A stretch of DNA of 64,000 nucleotides, taken from contig JAJHRB010000002.1 in NCBI GenBank assembly GCA_020833025.1, positions 1-64,000 on the forward strand, read 5' to 3'. The stretch is from Thermoproteaceae archaeon (GTDB lineage: Archaea; Thermoproteota; Thermoprotei; Thermoproteales; Thermoproteaceae). Shown here one piece after another: positions 35,480 through 44,378 of the stretch (position 1 is its first letter; the number at the start of each line of letters is the position of its first letter). The translations under genes were made by a program, and so were the position numbers. The notes under the pieces are model-generated. The model was not told the DNA's origin and searched no databases. It saw only the letters and a program-made list of their open reading frames with translations.

Positions 35480-35594
35480 TTAGGCCCCTGACGGGGCGGG
35501 TGACCCGCGATGCTGGCCCGGGTAGCCCCGTGACTCCCGCCGGACGGGCGGGCGAAGGCGGCCAGGGGGTGTTGGTGGAATGCTGGGGGAGCTT

Positions 35595-35610
35595 CCGCCC
35601 CTCAGGGCGG
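35595..35610 (+). repeat. CTCA-loop hairpin
   Basis: CCGCCC-CTCA-GGGCGG directly before the zinc-ribbon fragment. It belongs to the same hairpin family as those at 25211 and 29730. Confidence 0.55.
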
Positions 35611-35618
35611 GGAGGAGG

Positions 35619-35717
35619 CTGTACGGCACTGCGTGCCCGAAGTGCGGGGACAAGATGGAGGAGCTCTCCGGCATGGTCGTGAAGTGCGGGAGCTGCGGCT
35701 TCAGCGCGCCCCACTAG
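35619..35717 (+). pseudogene. Zinc-ribbon fragment, probably from a TnpB-like gene
   Basis: The frame reads LYGTACPKCGDKMEELSG then MVVKCGSCGFSAPH and stops at 35715-35717. Two CxxC pairs spaced like the C-terminal zinc ribbon of TnpB, with no upstream domain. It sits next to CTCA-loop hairpins, so it is most likely a transposon relic; a small zinc-ribbon protein is possible. Confidence 0.5.
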
Positions 35718-36880
35718 GCGCAATTATTAGTACCCAGCGCGCCAGCTTGCTGGCTCTCCTGCCGGGGCCCTCTCTGCGGCTGCCCCACCCCTACTGTATT
35801 TCCTACCCCTATCAGCAGCACGGCGGTGCCCGCCCCGCTGCTGGCGACGAACTCAAGCACCCGCTTTGTTACCTGCTGGACGGCATCGTAAATCTCGCTG
35901 GTCATTGCCGTCATGGCCTCAGACTGCCGCATCTTAACCAAGAAGGCGTAGAGGGGCACCTTATATTTTGTCGCGTGCGTCTCCACGTTGAACTTCTCAA
36001 CCCCGATGCCCCCTATTGCCGCCCCCACGCCTTCTGCTATCTCGCCGGTTTTCTCGCCCTCGAACCTGACGGCCGCGTCGACTGTTACTATGCAGTCCGG
36101 CCTCACCTTAAGCGTTTCGAAAATGTAATGAACGGCCTCGTCGAGCCTCCCGACAGTGCTCCCGGGGCCCTCCGGCTTTATTACAAACAGCCTCCTGCCC
36201 TGATACTCGCACTCCGCTACTACGGTGTCCTTGACGGCTGCGTGATACTTTATGTTAGTGCATTGCAGCAGGATGTTGTAAGCTACAAGCGGCCCGGCGC
36301 TATCGCCTATTGGAACTCCCTTGATAAATGAGCTGACGGCCTCGTTCACAGTATCAGTGAGCTCCTTCAGCAGCGGCAGCAGCATTGTTAGCTGCATGAC
36401 CAGGTAAAATGCCTTGTACTTCTTGGCCAGCCTGTAGTAGTGATCCACGACCTTGTATATCAAGTTCATGTACCTCAGTGCCTCAATTGCCGTTGCGAGG
36501 TTCTTGACGGCAACGCTGCCCTCGACGTACTTGCAGACCTCGCGCTCGTAAGTCTCGAGGTACGTCGTTATTATGTGCTTATACTTTGGGACTACTCCAC
36601 CCGGGTCAAGCGACGTTGGCTCTATGACCGCAAAGTCGATCATCCTCTTGAGCATGTTCTCCAGATCCGGCCTCTGAACTCCCTGCCTCTTCACCCTATC
36701 GAGTGCCGCGAGCACGTTAGTCGACGCGGTATTCAGGAGCTGGCCGAGGTACGTCAGGAATCCGCTGATCTGGTTGAGATACCTCCAGATTTGGAGGTCC
36801 TGGAACATGAATATCAGCGCAAACCATATCAGCGCCGTGATTATATACCACACCGGGTCGTATCCTGCCTGAGCTATCAT
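35714..36880 (-). CDS. DUF1512 family membrane-associated protein
   Basis: The 388-aa protein starts MIAQAGYDPVWYIITALIWF with one hydrophobic helix, then MLKRMIDFAVIEPTSLDPGG, LVVYNILL-type and KVRPDCIVTVDAAVRFEGEK segments, matching by memory the archaeal DUF1512 family of unknown function. A Rossmann-like C-terminal half is likely. ATG 36880 is chosen because the box ACTTTATAATG (36900-36911) lies about 25 bp upstream. Confidence 0.7.
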   Translation of the reverse strand: MIAQAGYDPVWYIITALIWFALIFMFQDLQIWRYLNQISGFLTYLGQLLNTASTNVLAALDRVKRQGVQRPDLENMLKRMIDFAVIEPTSLDPGGVVPKYKHIITTYLETYEREVCKYVEGSVAVKNLATAIEALRYMNLIYKVVDHYYRLAKKYKAFYLVMQLTMLLPLLKELTDTVNEAVSSFIKGVPIGDSAGPLVAYNILLQCTNIKYHAAVKDTVVAECEYQGRRLFVIKPEGPGSTVGRLDEAVHYIFETLKVRPDCIVTVDAAVRFEGEKTGEIAEGVGAAIGGIGVEKFNVETHATKYKVPLYAFLVKMRQSEAMTAMTSEIYDAVQQVTKRVLEFVASSGAGTAVLLIGVGNTVGVGQPQRGPRQESQQAGALGTNNCA

Positions 36881-37033
36881 TTTATGCCGCGTGCCCTCTA
36901 CATTATAAAGTTTTTGAAGCTCGAAATGTTGCGAGAGCGCCCTCCATAAACTTAAAGTGCAGATATTCCGCACAGAGCGACCGCGCGCGGCGAAGGTCAA
37001 GTTTAGCTGGCGCGCCGCAACGCGGCTATAGAT

Positions 37034-37057
37034 CAGTGATCGAAGGCCCGATCACTG
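37034..37057. promoter_or_regulatory. Perfect inverted repeat, 9-bp arms
   Basis: CAGTGATCG-AAGGCC-CGATCACTG. It stands in the gap between two minus-strand genes (secreted protein 37112-38614 and DUF1512). It could be an operator or an RNA 3'-end hairpin. No copy is seen elsewhere in the window. Confidence 0.4.
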
Positions 37058-37111
37058 GCTCAGCCGCAATCCCGTCATCACGCGCCCTCCCGCGCTCCGC
37101 GGAATTTAAGC

Positions 37112-38614
37112 CTAGACCTCGACCACGTCCCGACCGCCAGCCCTCGCCGCCTGCCTACTCCCTCGCTGCAAGAGTGCCGCGGCGAGCGCGCCGAGAGACA
37201 GCGCTGCGAGAAATACCCTCACGAAGCTGGCGCGCGTCATCACCGGCACTCTCACCTCGCTCCCGAGCGCGACGTAAAACCTCGCGCCGTCTATTTCCAC
37301 GACGGCGCTGTTGCCCGCCCTGAGAACTCTCGCGATGCCGCCCTCCCCGCGGAATTTAAGGCTGCCGACGTGAATCCTGAATTCAGGAATCGGGGAGCCC
37401 AGAATATCCGCGACTCTGACCTCAAAGAATAGCGCCGACGTGGATATGTTAATAACAGGGCGCGCCGCGACCGTGTACTCGGCGACCGCCACGCCGTTGT
37501 AGTAGAGCCTCACGTCAACTGGGCTCCCGAGCTGCGTGATATTGGGCTTGACGAGCGCGGCAAACCCGGGCGCGTCTGCGACAACTCTGGGGATCACTAG
37601 GTCGGTGTGCGCGTAAGCAATGCCGTTGCTGAGCAGCGCTGGGTAGCTGTAAGTGCGATTCGCGACCCTCACGTTAATGTAATACGTGACGCCACTAATA
37701 ATGCATGCCCTGACGGGCGTTCCGTCGCTGGCAGTGAGATAGCACCGGTTGACCTCGCGGCCGTCCGCCGTCACTGCAAGCACGCGCCTCACGGCGCTGG
37801 ATGTAATATTGCCGGGAATGCTGTAAGAGAAGAGCGTGTACTCGTCGCCGCTCGCGAGCCTCACTAGAATGCGGAGCGGTCTCTCCAGCGGGTTCAGAAC
37901 AGTGGCGGATCCCTCGCAGTCGCCAACAACCGGCACGCTGATCTGCTCGACTGAAAGACGCGGCCTGCCGGTCACTGTGAGCTGGTCCGGCGCAAACTTG
38001 AGCTCGACGTCTGGAGTCCAGCGCCTGCCGCCCTCGAGCCTGGTGCCCCTCGCGGGAGTGTAAACGTAGTAATCCGGTCTCTCCGAGTCTGCCAGCCTGA
38101 AGTACACTACGTCGACAATCCCGTGCGCGTGCACCTCTGCCCTCTCGTACACAGCGTACTCCTCTAAGTACGCCCCGCGCACGACCTCCGAGCTTACTCT
38201 GTAGGCGTAGCTGCCCCTAACGCTCGGCGGAACTAGAGACCTCACCCTCACAATGGCGCTGCCGTTTATCACGAGCGGGACTCCCCAGTGGGCGTACATG
38301 GACTCCTCCCCCGCGATTGTCACGGGAATTAGCGGGCCCAGACTCCTCCACCTGTCCACCACCAAGTGGAGGAACTCGCCGCACGCAGTACCGCTCACGT
38401 ACTTGGGCGTTGGGTAGCGATCGAGCTCCGGCAGGGATGCCGTCCCGTTGCCATGTATGGCGTAAACCGACGCGACGCCCCACGGCAAGAGCGGGTCGAG
38501 CTGCACGGCGAATTTCGCGCAGCCTCCCAGGTGCACGCTATACGCAAAGGGAATTGAGGCTATTTGAATTGACATTGCAGTTGCATTTACTATCAAAATT
38601 AAAAGCCCCAGCAC
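37112..38614 (-). CDS. Secreted, C-terminally anchored surface protein
   Basis: A 500-aa protein with an N-terminal hydrophobic signal (VLGLLILIVNATAMSIQIAS), a long beta-rich extracellular part with N-glycosylation sites, and a C-terminal membrane span (VFLAALSLGALAAALL) followed by basic residues. GTG 38614 is about 28 bp after a GGATATTTAAC box; GTG 38626 is also possible. No family is recognised; an S-layer-associated or transport role is open. Confidence 0.6.
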   Translation of the reverse strand: MLGLLILIVNATAMSIQIASIPFAYSVHLGGCAKFAVQLDPLLPWGVASVYAIHGNGTASLPELDRYPTPKYVSGTACGEFLHLVVDRWRSLGPLIPVTIAGEESMYAHWGVPLVINGSAIVRVRSLVPPSVRGSYAYRVSSEVVRGAYLEEYAVYERAEVHAHGIVDVVYFRLADSERPDYYVYTPARGTRLEGGRRWTPDVELKFAPDQLTVTGRPRLSVEQISVPVVGDCEGSATVLNPLERPLRILVRLASGDEYTLFSYSIPGNITSSAVRRVLAVTADGREVNRCYLTASDGTPVRACIISGVTYYINVRVANRTYSYPALLSNGIAYAHTDLVIPRVVADAPGFAALVKPNITQLGSPVDVRLYYNGVAVAEYTVAARPVINISTSALFFEVRVADILGSPIPEFRIHVGSLKFRGEGGIARVLRAGNSAVVEIDGARFYVALGSEVRVPVMTRASFVRVFLAALSLGALAAALLQRGSRQAARAGGRDVVEV

Positions 38615-38697
38615 ATGAATGTGCACGCTGCAGAGGTTAAATATCCATTAGAGAATTTGCTGCGTCACTCCTTAAATTCCCGGGAGCGCTGTCTCGC

Positions 38698-38988
38698 ATG
38701 AGGTGGGCGCTTGCCGCCACCCTGTACTTCATTGGCGTGCTGACGCTGGGACTCTTACTGATGGGGCTAAAGTCGGCGCTTGCGGCCTCGCTAGACTTTG
38801 TGTTCCTGCTCCTCGCCATCATGCTGTTCAGGCTCGCGCTCCGGGATGTGTCACTCGCGCTTGACATCGCCATGGAGGATAAAGAGAGAGCCGAGCTGAG
38901 AATGGTGCAGGTGCTGCTCGTGACGACATTCTGCGTTGCGGCGTGCGTGCTAGCGTACGGCGCCTTGAGCTCGCTTATGGCGCGCTGA
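38698..38988 (+). CDS. Small membrane protein with three hydrophobic segments
   Basis: A 96-aa protein (MRWALAATLYFIGVLTLGLL ... LDFVFLLLAIMLFRLALRDV ... LVTTFCVAACVLAYGAL). It has a box CTTAAATT at about 38670-38677. It is divergent from the secreted protein and convergent with the coiled-coil gene. No family recognised. Confidence 0.55.
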   Translation: MRWALAATLYFIGVLTLGLLLMGLKSALAASLDFVFLLLAIMLFRLALRDVSLALDIAMEDKERAELRMVQVLLVTTFCVAACVLAYGALSSLMAR

Positions 38989-38999
38989 CGCTCCCGCGC

Positions 39000-40247
39000 T
39001 CACGCCCTGCCGGCGCCCGGCTTCTCCAGCTTGCTCCGGCACTCCTCGAGCTGCGCCTTTAACTGGGCCAGCATGGCCTCCCTCAGGAGCAGGCTCCGGT
39101 AAAACGCCAGCGTCTCACGCTCCTGCTCCAGCAGTCTCTTGGCCCACTCGTTGAGTTTCTGCTCCTCCTCTATCAGTCTCCGCGCGAATTTCACGAGGTT
39201 GTCCACCAGCTCCACCTCTCTCGTCCTCACGGCCTCCTCCAGCTTCTTCAGCTCCTCCTCCTTCCTCGCAACCGCGCTCTCAAGCGCCTTGTACCTCGCC
39301 TCCAGCTCCTCAAGCTCCCTCTTCCTTCTCTCCGCGCGCTCCTGGAGCTCGGCCAGCTGTCTCTCCCTCTCGCCGAGCTCGGCCAGCTTCCTCTCGGCCT
39401 CCTCCGCCCGCGCCAGCAGCGCCTTGACGCGCTCCTCCTGCTCGCTCAGCTGGCGCTGCTTCACGAGGAGCTCTTGCTCTGTCCTCTTCAGCTCCATCTC
39501 CTTGCGCAAGAGCTCCTCTCTAAGCCTTCTCAGCTCCTCCTCTCTCTGCGCCAGCTCTTGAGTCCTCGCGGCGAGAATTGCCGAGGCGTTTCTGACTTCA
39601 TCAAGCGCGCCCTTGACGGGATCTGCCATCTCGCCGACCTTTCTAATGCTCTCGAGGACGTACGCGAGCTCCCCCTCTCTCTTCTTAACAGCCTCCTCCC
39701 TGCTCCTCAGCTCTGCCTCCTTGTACGCGAGCTCCCTCATCCTCCCCTCGTAGCTCTGGAGTCTTGAGCCCAGGTCCTTGAGCAGCTCCAGCATTGCCGA
39801 GGCGACGGCCCTCAGCTGGTCGCCCTGCTCCTTAATTGCGGACAGCTGTCCGGCCAGGCCCTCGACCTTGCCCACTATTGCGTCGAGTCTCCCGGCAATC
39901 GAGACTACGTTATTCGCCGCGTCTGCAAGCGCCTTTGCCGACAGTACTATTTTCTCTATTGCTGCCGTTGCGTCTATAATCCTCCCGGCCGATGCGTTCA
40001 GCTGCTCGACGAGGCTGCTGAGTCTCGACGCGCCCTCAATGAGATCTCTGGACACTCTGTTAAGCGCCGAGGCGAGCCCCTCCACGGCCCTCTTCACATC
40101 AAGAGAGCCCGACTTGACCTCGGCCAGAACCTGGTTCTTGATCTCGTCCACCCGCGCGGTCAGCGCGGCGAGGCTTGAGGATAGCGCAGACAGCTCCCCG
40201 CTGAGCTTCTTGCCGACGTCCCCGCGCAAGGGCACAAGACGTCTCAC
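39000..40247 (-). CDS. Long coiled-coil protein
   Basis: A 415-aa protein almost wholly coiled coil. An N-terminal part with hydrophobic heptads and few charges (LSSSLAALTARVDEIKNQVL) resembles a methyl-accepting or apolipoprotein-like bundle; from about residue 150 it is a charged Glu/Lys/Arg coil (EEELRRLREELLRKEMELKR). No ATPase head is present, so it is not an SMC protein. GTG 40247 overlaps the stop of the upstream gene (GTGA), so the two form an operon. Confidence 0.7.
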   Translation of the reverse strand: MRRLVPLRGDVGKKLSGELSALSSSLAALTARVDEIKNQVLAEVKSGSLDVKRAVEGLASALNRVSRDLIEGASRLSSLVEQLNASAGRIIDATAAIEKIVLSAKALADAANNVVSIAGRLDAIVGKVEGLAGQLSAIKEQGDQLRAVASAMLELLKDLGSRLQSYEGRMRELAYKEAELRSREEAVKKREGELAYVLESIRKVGEMADPVKGALDEVRNASAILAARTQELAQREEELRRLREELLRKEMELKRTEQELLVKQRQLSEQEERVKALLARAEEAERKLAELGERERQLAELQERAERRKRELEELEARYKALESAVARKEEELKKLEEAVRTREVELVDNLVKFARRLIEEEQKLNEWAKRLLEQERETLAFYRSLLLREAMLAQLKAQLEECRSKLEKPGAGRA

Positions 40248-40585
40248 TCCGCACTTAAAATTCTCTTAGCCAACAGCTCCTGGAGCGCTGCAAGCCTCTC
40301 GCCGATTGCCGCGCACAGCTCGCCAAGCGCGCTTCTATTCTCCTCCAGCACTGTCCTGAGCGCTGCAATGCCCTCCAGCAGCGCGCTCGCCACGGCGTTA
40401 ATTCTCTCGACAGCCTCGCGCAGCAGAGACGAAAGCGCCTCCGCGTCCGTCGCCTGCGCGGGGCGCTCCGCCAGTCTCCTGCCGAGCTCGGCGATCTCCT
40501 CGCGTGTCCTTGCGACGTCGCTCCTCAGCCTCCTAACCTCTTCGATGAGCTCGGCCAGGTAGTCGTAGTCGAGCCCGCCGGACAT
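40244..40585 (-). CDS. Short coiled-coil protein, partner of the long one
   Basis: A 113-aa protein from ATG 40585, reading [20 protein letters not shown] then [20 protein letters not shown], two helices with heptad repeats. It ends four bases into the long coiled-coil gene. The two probably form a hetero-oligomer; a structural role is inferred from composition only. Confidence 0.65.
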   Translation of the reverse strand: MSGGLDYDYLAELIEEVRRLRSDVARTREEIAELGRRLAERPAQATDAEALSSLLREAVERINAVASALLEGIAALRTVLEENRSALGELCAAIGERLAALQELLAKRILSAE

Positions 40586-40631
40586 GCCCCGCGTGGCGCC
40601 TAGTTTATTAAATATCGTGCGGGCGGCGCTC

Positions 40632-41315
40632 GTGGGCTTCATATCGCCGAGGGCCAGAATCGCGGCCAAGTACATCTCGCCGGACGCCTACGTGTACGGC
40701 CCCACGACCGTCGGAGGGGATAGCTTCGTCGACGCGTCAATCATAGGCTATCCCTCACGCCAGAAGCTGCTCGGGGCCTTCTCGTTGCTCGATGAGCTGA
40801 GCGACGGCGCGAGAATAGGCGAGCGCGTGATAGTGAGGAGCGGCGCGGTGGTGTATGAAAACGTCGAAATAGGCGATGGCTGCGAGCTCGGCCACAGCGT
40901 GCTCGTGAGAGAGCAGAGCAGGATCGGGAGGTGGACGTTAATAGGCAGCGGGACGGTCATAGAGCGCGGCGTTGTTATCGGCAGCAGGGCCCGGATACAG
41001 TCAATGGCATACATTCCCAATAATACGGTAATAGAGGATGATGTCTTCATAGGGCCCAACGCTGTCATAACGAACGATAAATACCCTCCCAGCGGGCGGA
41101 TAGCCCCTGTCGTGATCAGGAGGGGCGCAATCATAGGCGCGAACTCAACGCTGATAGCCGGCATAGAAATCGGCGAGGGCGCTGTCGTTGCCGCCGGCGC
41201 CGTCGTCACGAGGAGCGTGCCGCCAGGAGTCGTGGTTGCCGGCGTTCCTGCCAGGGTGGTGGGTAGCGCAGAGGATTACGCGCGGAAACGCGCCATGTAC
41301 GAGCGCGGTCTCTGA
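40632..41315 (+). CDS. Hexapeptide-repeat (left-handed beta-helix) acyltransferase
   Basis: A 227-aa protein with many [LIV]-G-x4 repeats: [60 protein letters not shown] and [20 protein letters not shown]. Such O- or N-acetyltransferases act on sugars or nucleotide sugars. GTG 40632 lies about 25 bp after TTTATTAAATATC (40600-40612). Confidence 0.85.
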   Translation: MGFISPRARIAAKYISPDAYVYGPTTVGGDSFVDASIIGYPSRQKLLGAFSLLDELSDGARIGERVIVRSGAVVYENVEIGDGCELGHSVLVREQSRIGRWTLIGSGTVIERGVVIGSRARIQSMAYIPNNTVIEDDVFIGPNAVITNDKYPPSGRIAPVVIRRGAIIGANSTLIAGIEIGEGAVVAAGAVVTRSVPPGVVVAGVPARVVGSAEDYARKRAMYERGL

Positions 41316-41333
41316 GTCCGAGCAGCGCGGCTC

Positions 41334-42284
41334 TCAGCGTATCTCCTCTGCGAGCGCGACGAGGAGCTCCACGGCGTGCCGCACGTCGTCCTTGTGCACC
41401 ATCTCGACGGGAGAGTGCGAGTACTTGGTCAGTATTCCGATGGACACGGCGGGAACTCCAGCCATCAAAAACGCGGCGGCGTCCGTCCCGCCGCCGCCCG
41501 AGCCAACCTGCACCGGCACTCCCCGCCTCCTGGCTATCTCGAGGACTCTCCTCGCGAGCTTGTTGCTGTAGGCCGCGTAGCTGTCAAACAGCCTCAGCAC
41601 GGGCCCCTGCCCTGGCTTGGCGTTTCCAGTGTAGCCCGGGTGGCAGCAGGCCATGGTGTCCACCACGACGACGTACTTGCCCTCAATGCCTCTGGAGAGC
41701 GCGCGGGCGCCCAGGAGCCCCATCTCCTCCTGCACCGTCCAGACGTACGTCGCCGGCGCGCCGCGCCTGTAGGCCTCGAGCAGAATCCAGCAGCCGACTC
41801 TGTCGTCAAGCGCAGATGCCGACACGAACCTCCCCATCTCGGCGTACCGCCGCGCGAACGCCGCGGGAGTCACGGGAGAGATGCCGAGCGACAGGGCCTC
41901 GTCCCTGCTGCTCGCCCCAATGTCGATGAAGAGATCCTGCCATGTTATCTGCTCCTGCCTCTGGTGGAAGTGAGGCGGGGCGATCCCAATGACGCCCTCG
42001 ACCCTGAAGCCCTCTCCATACAGGACTACAGTGGTGCCTGGCAGGATTCTGTCGTCCACGCTTCCGACCTTCCTAAACCGCAACCTGCCGTCGTCCTCAA
42101 TCGACGTGACGAGGAGGCCCACCTCGTCCATGTGCGCCGCGAAGACGAGCCTCGCCCTGCCGCGCGCGTACACGTTTCCCAGCTCGTCCGCCTCGGCCTC
42201 TGGCACAGCCTCGGCGAGTCTCTGCCTCACCTCCTCCTCAAAGCCAGAGACCCCCAGCGCGCCCGTGAGCGTCTTGAGGTCCAT
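41334..42284 (-). CDS. M42 family aminopeptidase
   Basis: A 316-aa protein with the M42 metal and catalytic residues: VFAAHMDEVGLLVTS, ASALDDRVGCWILLEAY, TVQEEMGLLGARALS (catalytic Glu pair), VVDTMACCHPGYTG, and SIGILTKYSHSPVEMVHKDD (C-terminal His ligand). M42 enzymes form dodecameric particles that cut short peptides. ATG 42284 follows CCTTTTTAACG about 25 bp upstream. It is divergent from the nucleoside phosphorylase with about 50 bp between. Confidence 0.92.
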   Translation of the reverse strand: MDLKTLTGALGVSGFEEEVRQRLAEAVPEAEADELGNVYARGRARLVFAAHMDEVGLLVTSIEDDGRLRFRKVGSVDDRILPGTTVVLYGEGFRVEGVIGIAPPHFHQRQEQITWQDLFIDIGASSRDEALSLGISPVTPAAFARRYAEMGRFVSASALDDRVGCWILLEAYRRGAPATYVWTVQEEMGLLGARALSRGIEGKYVVVVDTMACCHPGYTGNAKPGQGPVLRLFDSYAAYSNKLARRVLEIARRRGVPVQVGSGGGGTDAAAFLMAGVPAVSIGILTKYSHSPVEMVHKDDVRHAVELLVALAEEIR

Positions 42285-42335
42285 TGAGTGCAGCGGGCGT
42301 GGCAGCGTTAAAAAGGCCAGACACCGGCAGCGGTC

Positions 42336-43004
42336 GTGCCCTATCACGTCCGCGCCGGGCGCGAGGATATAGCGCCCGCGGTGGTGGGAGTTGGCGACCC
42401 CGCTAGGGCAGAGCTCTACGCCTCGCTAATGGAGGGGGCCAGGCCGGTGAGCGCGGGCCGCTATCTCGTTTACACCGGGCGCGTGAGGGGCAAGCGCGTT
42501 ACCGTGGCCGCGCACGGCATCGGCGGGCCGTCTATTGCAATACTGCTCGAGGAGCTGAGACAGCTCGGCATGGAGGTGTTCATCCGGATAGGCACGGCGG
42601 GCTCCCTCGGGCAGCTGCGTGCCGGCGACGTGCTGGTGGCGGCGGCGGCCGCGGCCCCCGCCGGCGGGCTCTTCGGCGCGTACTTCCCGGGATACAACCC
42701 GCCCCTCTCGGCAGATCCCGTCCTCACGGCGAGACTGGCAGAGGCGCTCAAGGCGCCGGTAGGTTACGTCGTGTCCAGCGACGCATTTTACGTCGAGGAC
42801 GAGGGATTTGCGAGGCTGTGGCGCGAGCGCGGCGCTGCGGCCGTCGAGATGGAGTGCGCCGCGGCGATGGCGCTGGGATGGCTCAGGGGATTCAGGGTGG
42901 GCTGCGTGCTGGTAATATCAAACGTCGTCGGGAGGCGCGAGACAGCGGCAGACCTGCGGGATAGGCTCGCCGAGGTGTTCATGAGGGTGGTGGATGTTAT
43001 TTAG
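42336..43004 (+). CDS. Purine/uridine phosphorylase family nucleosidase
   Basis: A 222-aa protein with VVGVGDPARAELYASLMEG, VAAHGIGGPSIAILLEELRQ, FIRIGTAGSLG and VEMECAAAMALGWLRGFRVG, the motifs of the PNP_UDP_1 family (hexameric nucleoside or methylthioadenosine phosphorylases). It frees bases from nucleosides for salvage. GTG 42336. The exact substrate (purine nucleoside or uridine) cannot be decided by eye. Confidence 0.9.
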   Translation: MPYHVRAGREDIAPAVVGVGDPARAELYASLMEGARPVSAGRYLVYTGRVRGKRVTVAAHGIGGPSIAILLEELRQLGMEVFIRIGTAGSLGQLRAGDVLVAAAAAAPAGGLFGAYFPGYNPPLSADPVLTARLAEALKAPVGYVVSSDAFYVEDEGFARLWRERGAAAVEMECAAAMALGWLRGFRVGCVLVISNVVGRRETAADLRDRLAEVFMRVVDVI

Positions 43005-43010
43005 TGGCGC

Positions 43011-43616
43011 TTAAAAAGGCGCGGAGCTGGCTGGCCGGCCCGGGCCCGGCCGGGCGGAGCCGCCCTCCCAGCGCGGGGCGAGCTCGTGCCTTATGCCGAG
43101 GGCGTCGAGCACGCGCCCGGCGAATGCCGTCACGAGCTCCTCGATCGTCCTGGGCTTGGTGTAGAAGCCGGGAGACGCCGGCATTACCACTGCTCCTGCG
43201 AGGATCGCGCGCTCTATGTTCCTAGCGTGCACAAGAGAGAGCGGGCTCTCCCGGATAACCAGCACGACGCGCCTCCTCTCCTTGAGCGCGACCTCGGCAG
43301 CCCTGACGATTAAGTTGAGCGTAATTCCATTGGCGACGGCGGCCAGGGTCTTCGTCGAGCAAGGCACTATCGCGACGGCGTCTATGCCGAAGCTCCCCGA
43401 GGCGGGCGGCGCCGTCAAGTCGCTCTCGTCCCACACATAGTCGGCGAGCGACTTGACGTGAGACGCGCTGTAGTCAGTCTCGAGCTGTATTATCTTCTCT
43501 GCAGTCTTTGATATGGACAGGTGCACCTCGGCGCCAACTCTCCTGAGGAGCTCCAGCACCTTAATGCCGTATATCACGCCGGACGCTCCGGTGATCCCGA
43601 CGAAGACCCGCATCAT
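43011..43616 (-). CDS. ubiX: Flavin prenyltransferase UbiX
   Basis: The 201-aa protein starts MMRVFVGITGASGVIYGIKV with the UbiX FMN-binding loop, then FGIDAVAIVPCSTKTLAAVA, LVIRESPLSLVHARNIERAI and AVVMPASPGFYTKPRTIEEL. It attaches a prenyl group to FMN to make the cofactor of UbiD decarboxylases. No ubiD lies in the window. The ATG pair at 43616/43613 makes the start ambiguous by one codon. Confidence 0.95.
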   Translation of the reverse strand: MMRVFVGITGASGVIYGIKVLELLRRVGAEVHLSISKTAEKIIQLETDYSASHVKSLADYVWDESDLTAPPASGSFGIDAVAIVPCSTKTLAAVANGITLNLIVRAAEVALKERRRVVLVIRESPLSLVHARNIERAILAGAVVMPASPGFYTKPRTIEELVTAFAGRVLDALGIRHELAPRWEGGSARPGPGRPASSAPF

Positions 43617-43637
43617 CCCGAGCGTCCGGAGCCTGCC

Positions 43638-43790
43638 TTATTGAACGGACGCTGCTGCCGTCGCGACGGCAGCAGCGTCCGTTGGGTACTGCTCCAGCCT
43701 CAGCTTAGGCCTCCTGAATGCCGGCAGCGACTCTACGAAGATCTCCAGCTCGCGCCTGCTTCTGAGCCGCCCGGGGCGCGGCTCGGGCAT
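43638..43790 (-). pseudogene. Truncated N-terminus of an RNA methylase (COG2263-like)
   Basis: A 50-aa frame from ATG 43790: SRRELEIFVESLPAFRRPKL then RLEQYPTDAAAVATAAASVQ and stop. The wording matches the N-terminus of archaeal methyltransferases of the METTL5/COG2263 kind, which continue with the SAM-binding domain. Here the text breaks off inside a 40-bp perfect palindrome (43644-43683). A TATA-like CATATAAGG lies about 25 bp upstream (43811-43819), so the promoter survives. Confidence 0.65.
43644..43683. repeat. Perfect 40-bp palindrome
   Basis: Two 20-bp arms, first arm AACGGACGCTGCTGCCGTCG, second its exact reverse complement, with no loop. One arm is the coding text of the truncated methylase (codons PTDAAAVA), the other its inverted copy. 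It could extrude a cruciform or fold as a long hairpin in RNA. Confidence 0.95.
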
Positions 43791-43799
43791 CTGCCTGCC

Positions 43800-44320
43800 C
43801 GGGGCCGGGTCCTTATATGGCTGGGCGGCCGGCAGATCTTGAGGTCGGTCGTGCAGGGCGCTGCCGATCCCGGCAGGCAGTGGGGGCGAGACCGGCCTCC
43901 CGCGACCGCGGGCATTGAGATGGGTCTCGAGCCGGTTGGCGGCAGGAGCGGCGGGGCTCGGGCCGAGCGGCGCGCCCCGGCCCGACCTGCTGAGGCTGGC
44001 CGAGGGAGGCGCGGCTGTCTAGCAGGGAGGGCGAGAGGCGGAAGGGCGTGGAGGGCAGCCCGTGAAAAGTCTAGAGACGTGACGGCGGCTGAGAGGAGGT
44101 GCAAAAAAGATCTTAGAGGCGCAATTCGGGACGTGCTTAAGATGCACGGCATCAAGCCGTTGTCTAGAGACTTGCGGCACATTGAGCTCGAAGAGGGCAA
44201 AGGCGGCGGGGAACCTGGCGGTGCAGCCCTCAGGCGAGAGCTCCGTCGCGCTGCCAAATTGTCTGTTCTGCCAGGGGCGCGGCTCCGCAGGACCTCGCCG
44301 AGCTCCCTAGCCGCTACACG
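43800..44320. other. Intergenic stretch with degenerate coding traces
   Basis: Long frames here are skewed and mostly GC-driven. One + frame from about 44081 (VTAAERRCKKDLRGAIRDVL then KMHGIKPLSRDLRHIELEEG) looks protein-like and might be an HEPN remnant. No start signal is clear. The stretch ends at the promoter of the tRNA-Leu 5' half. Confidence 0.35.
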
Positions 44321-44328
44321 CTTTTAAG
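44321..44328 (+). promoter_or_regulatory. TATA box of tRNA-Leu 5' half (pair TAG)
   Basis: CTTTTAAG ends 22 bases before the first base of the tRNA half at 44350, the normal spacing for an archaeal tRNA without leader. Confidence 0.7.
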
Positions 44329-44349
44329 CACGCCGCGCCACTTAAAGTG

Positions 44350-44378
44350 GCGGGGGTGCCCGAGCCAGGTCAAAGGGG
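44350..44378 (+). tRNA. 5' half of split tRNA-Leu(TAG)
   Basis: GCGGGGG (acceptor, 44350-44356), TG, then the D arm CCCGAGCCAGGTCAAAGGGG, ending at position 26 of the tRNA. No anticodon stem follows. The trailer GGGCGG (44376-44381, sharing exon bases) and GCGGGTGGTT (44382-44391) is complementary to the leader of the 3' half at 48510: CCGCCC (48497-48502) and AACCACCCGC (48483-48492), with four unpaired leader bases between. The acceptor strand pairs perfectly with CCCCCGC of that 3' half. GGGG occurs in both halves, so the exact junction between positions 22 and 26 cannot be fixed by eye. Confidence 0.9.

Noticed and set aside
43521-44327. Long + strand open frame across the UbiX start
   Set aside because: It is the antisense shadow of ubiX and of the truncated methylase, followed by GC-driven open sequence with no start signal.
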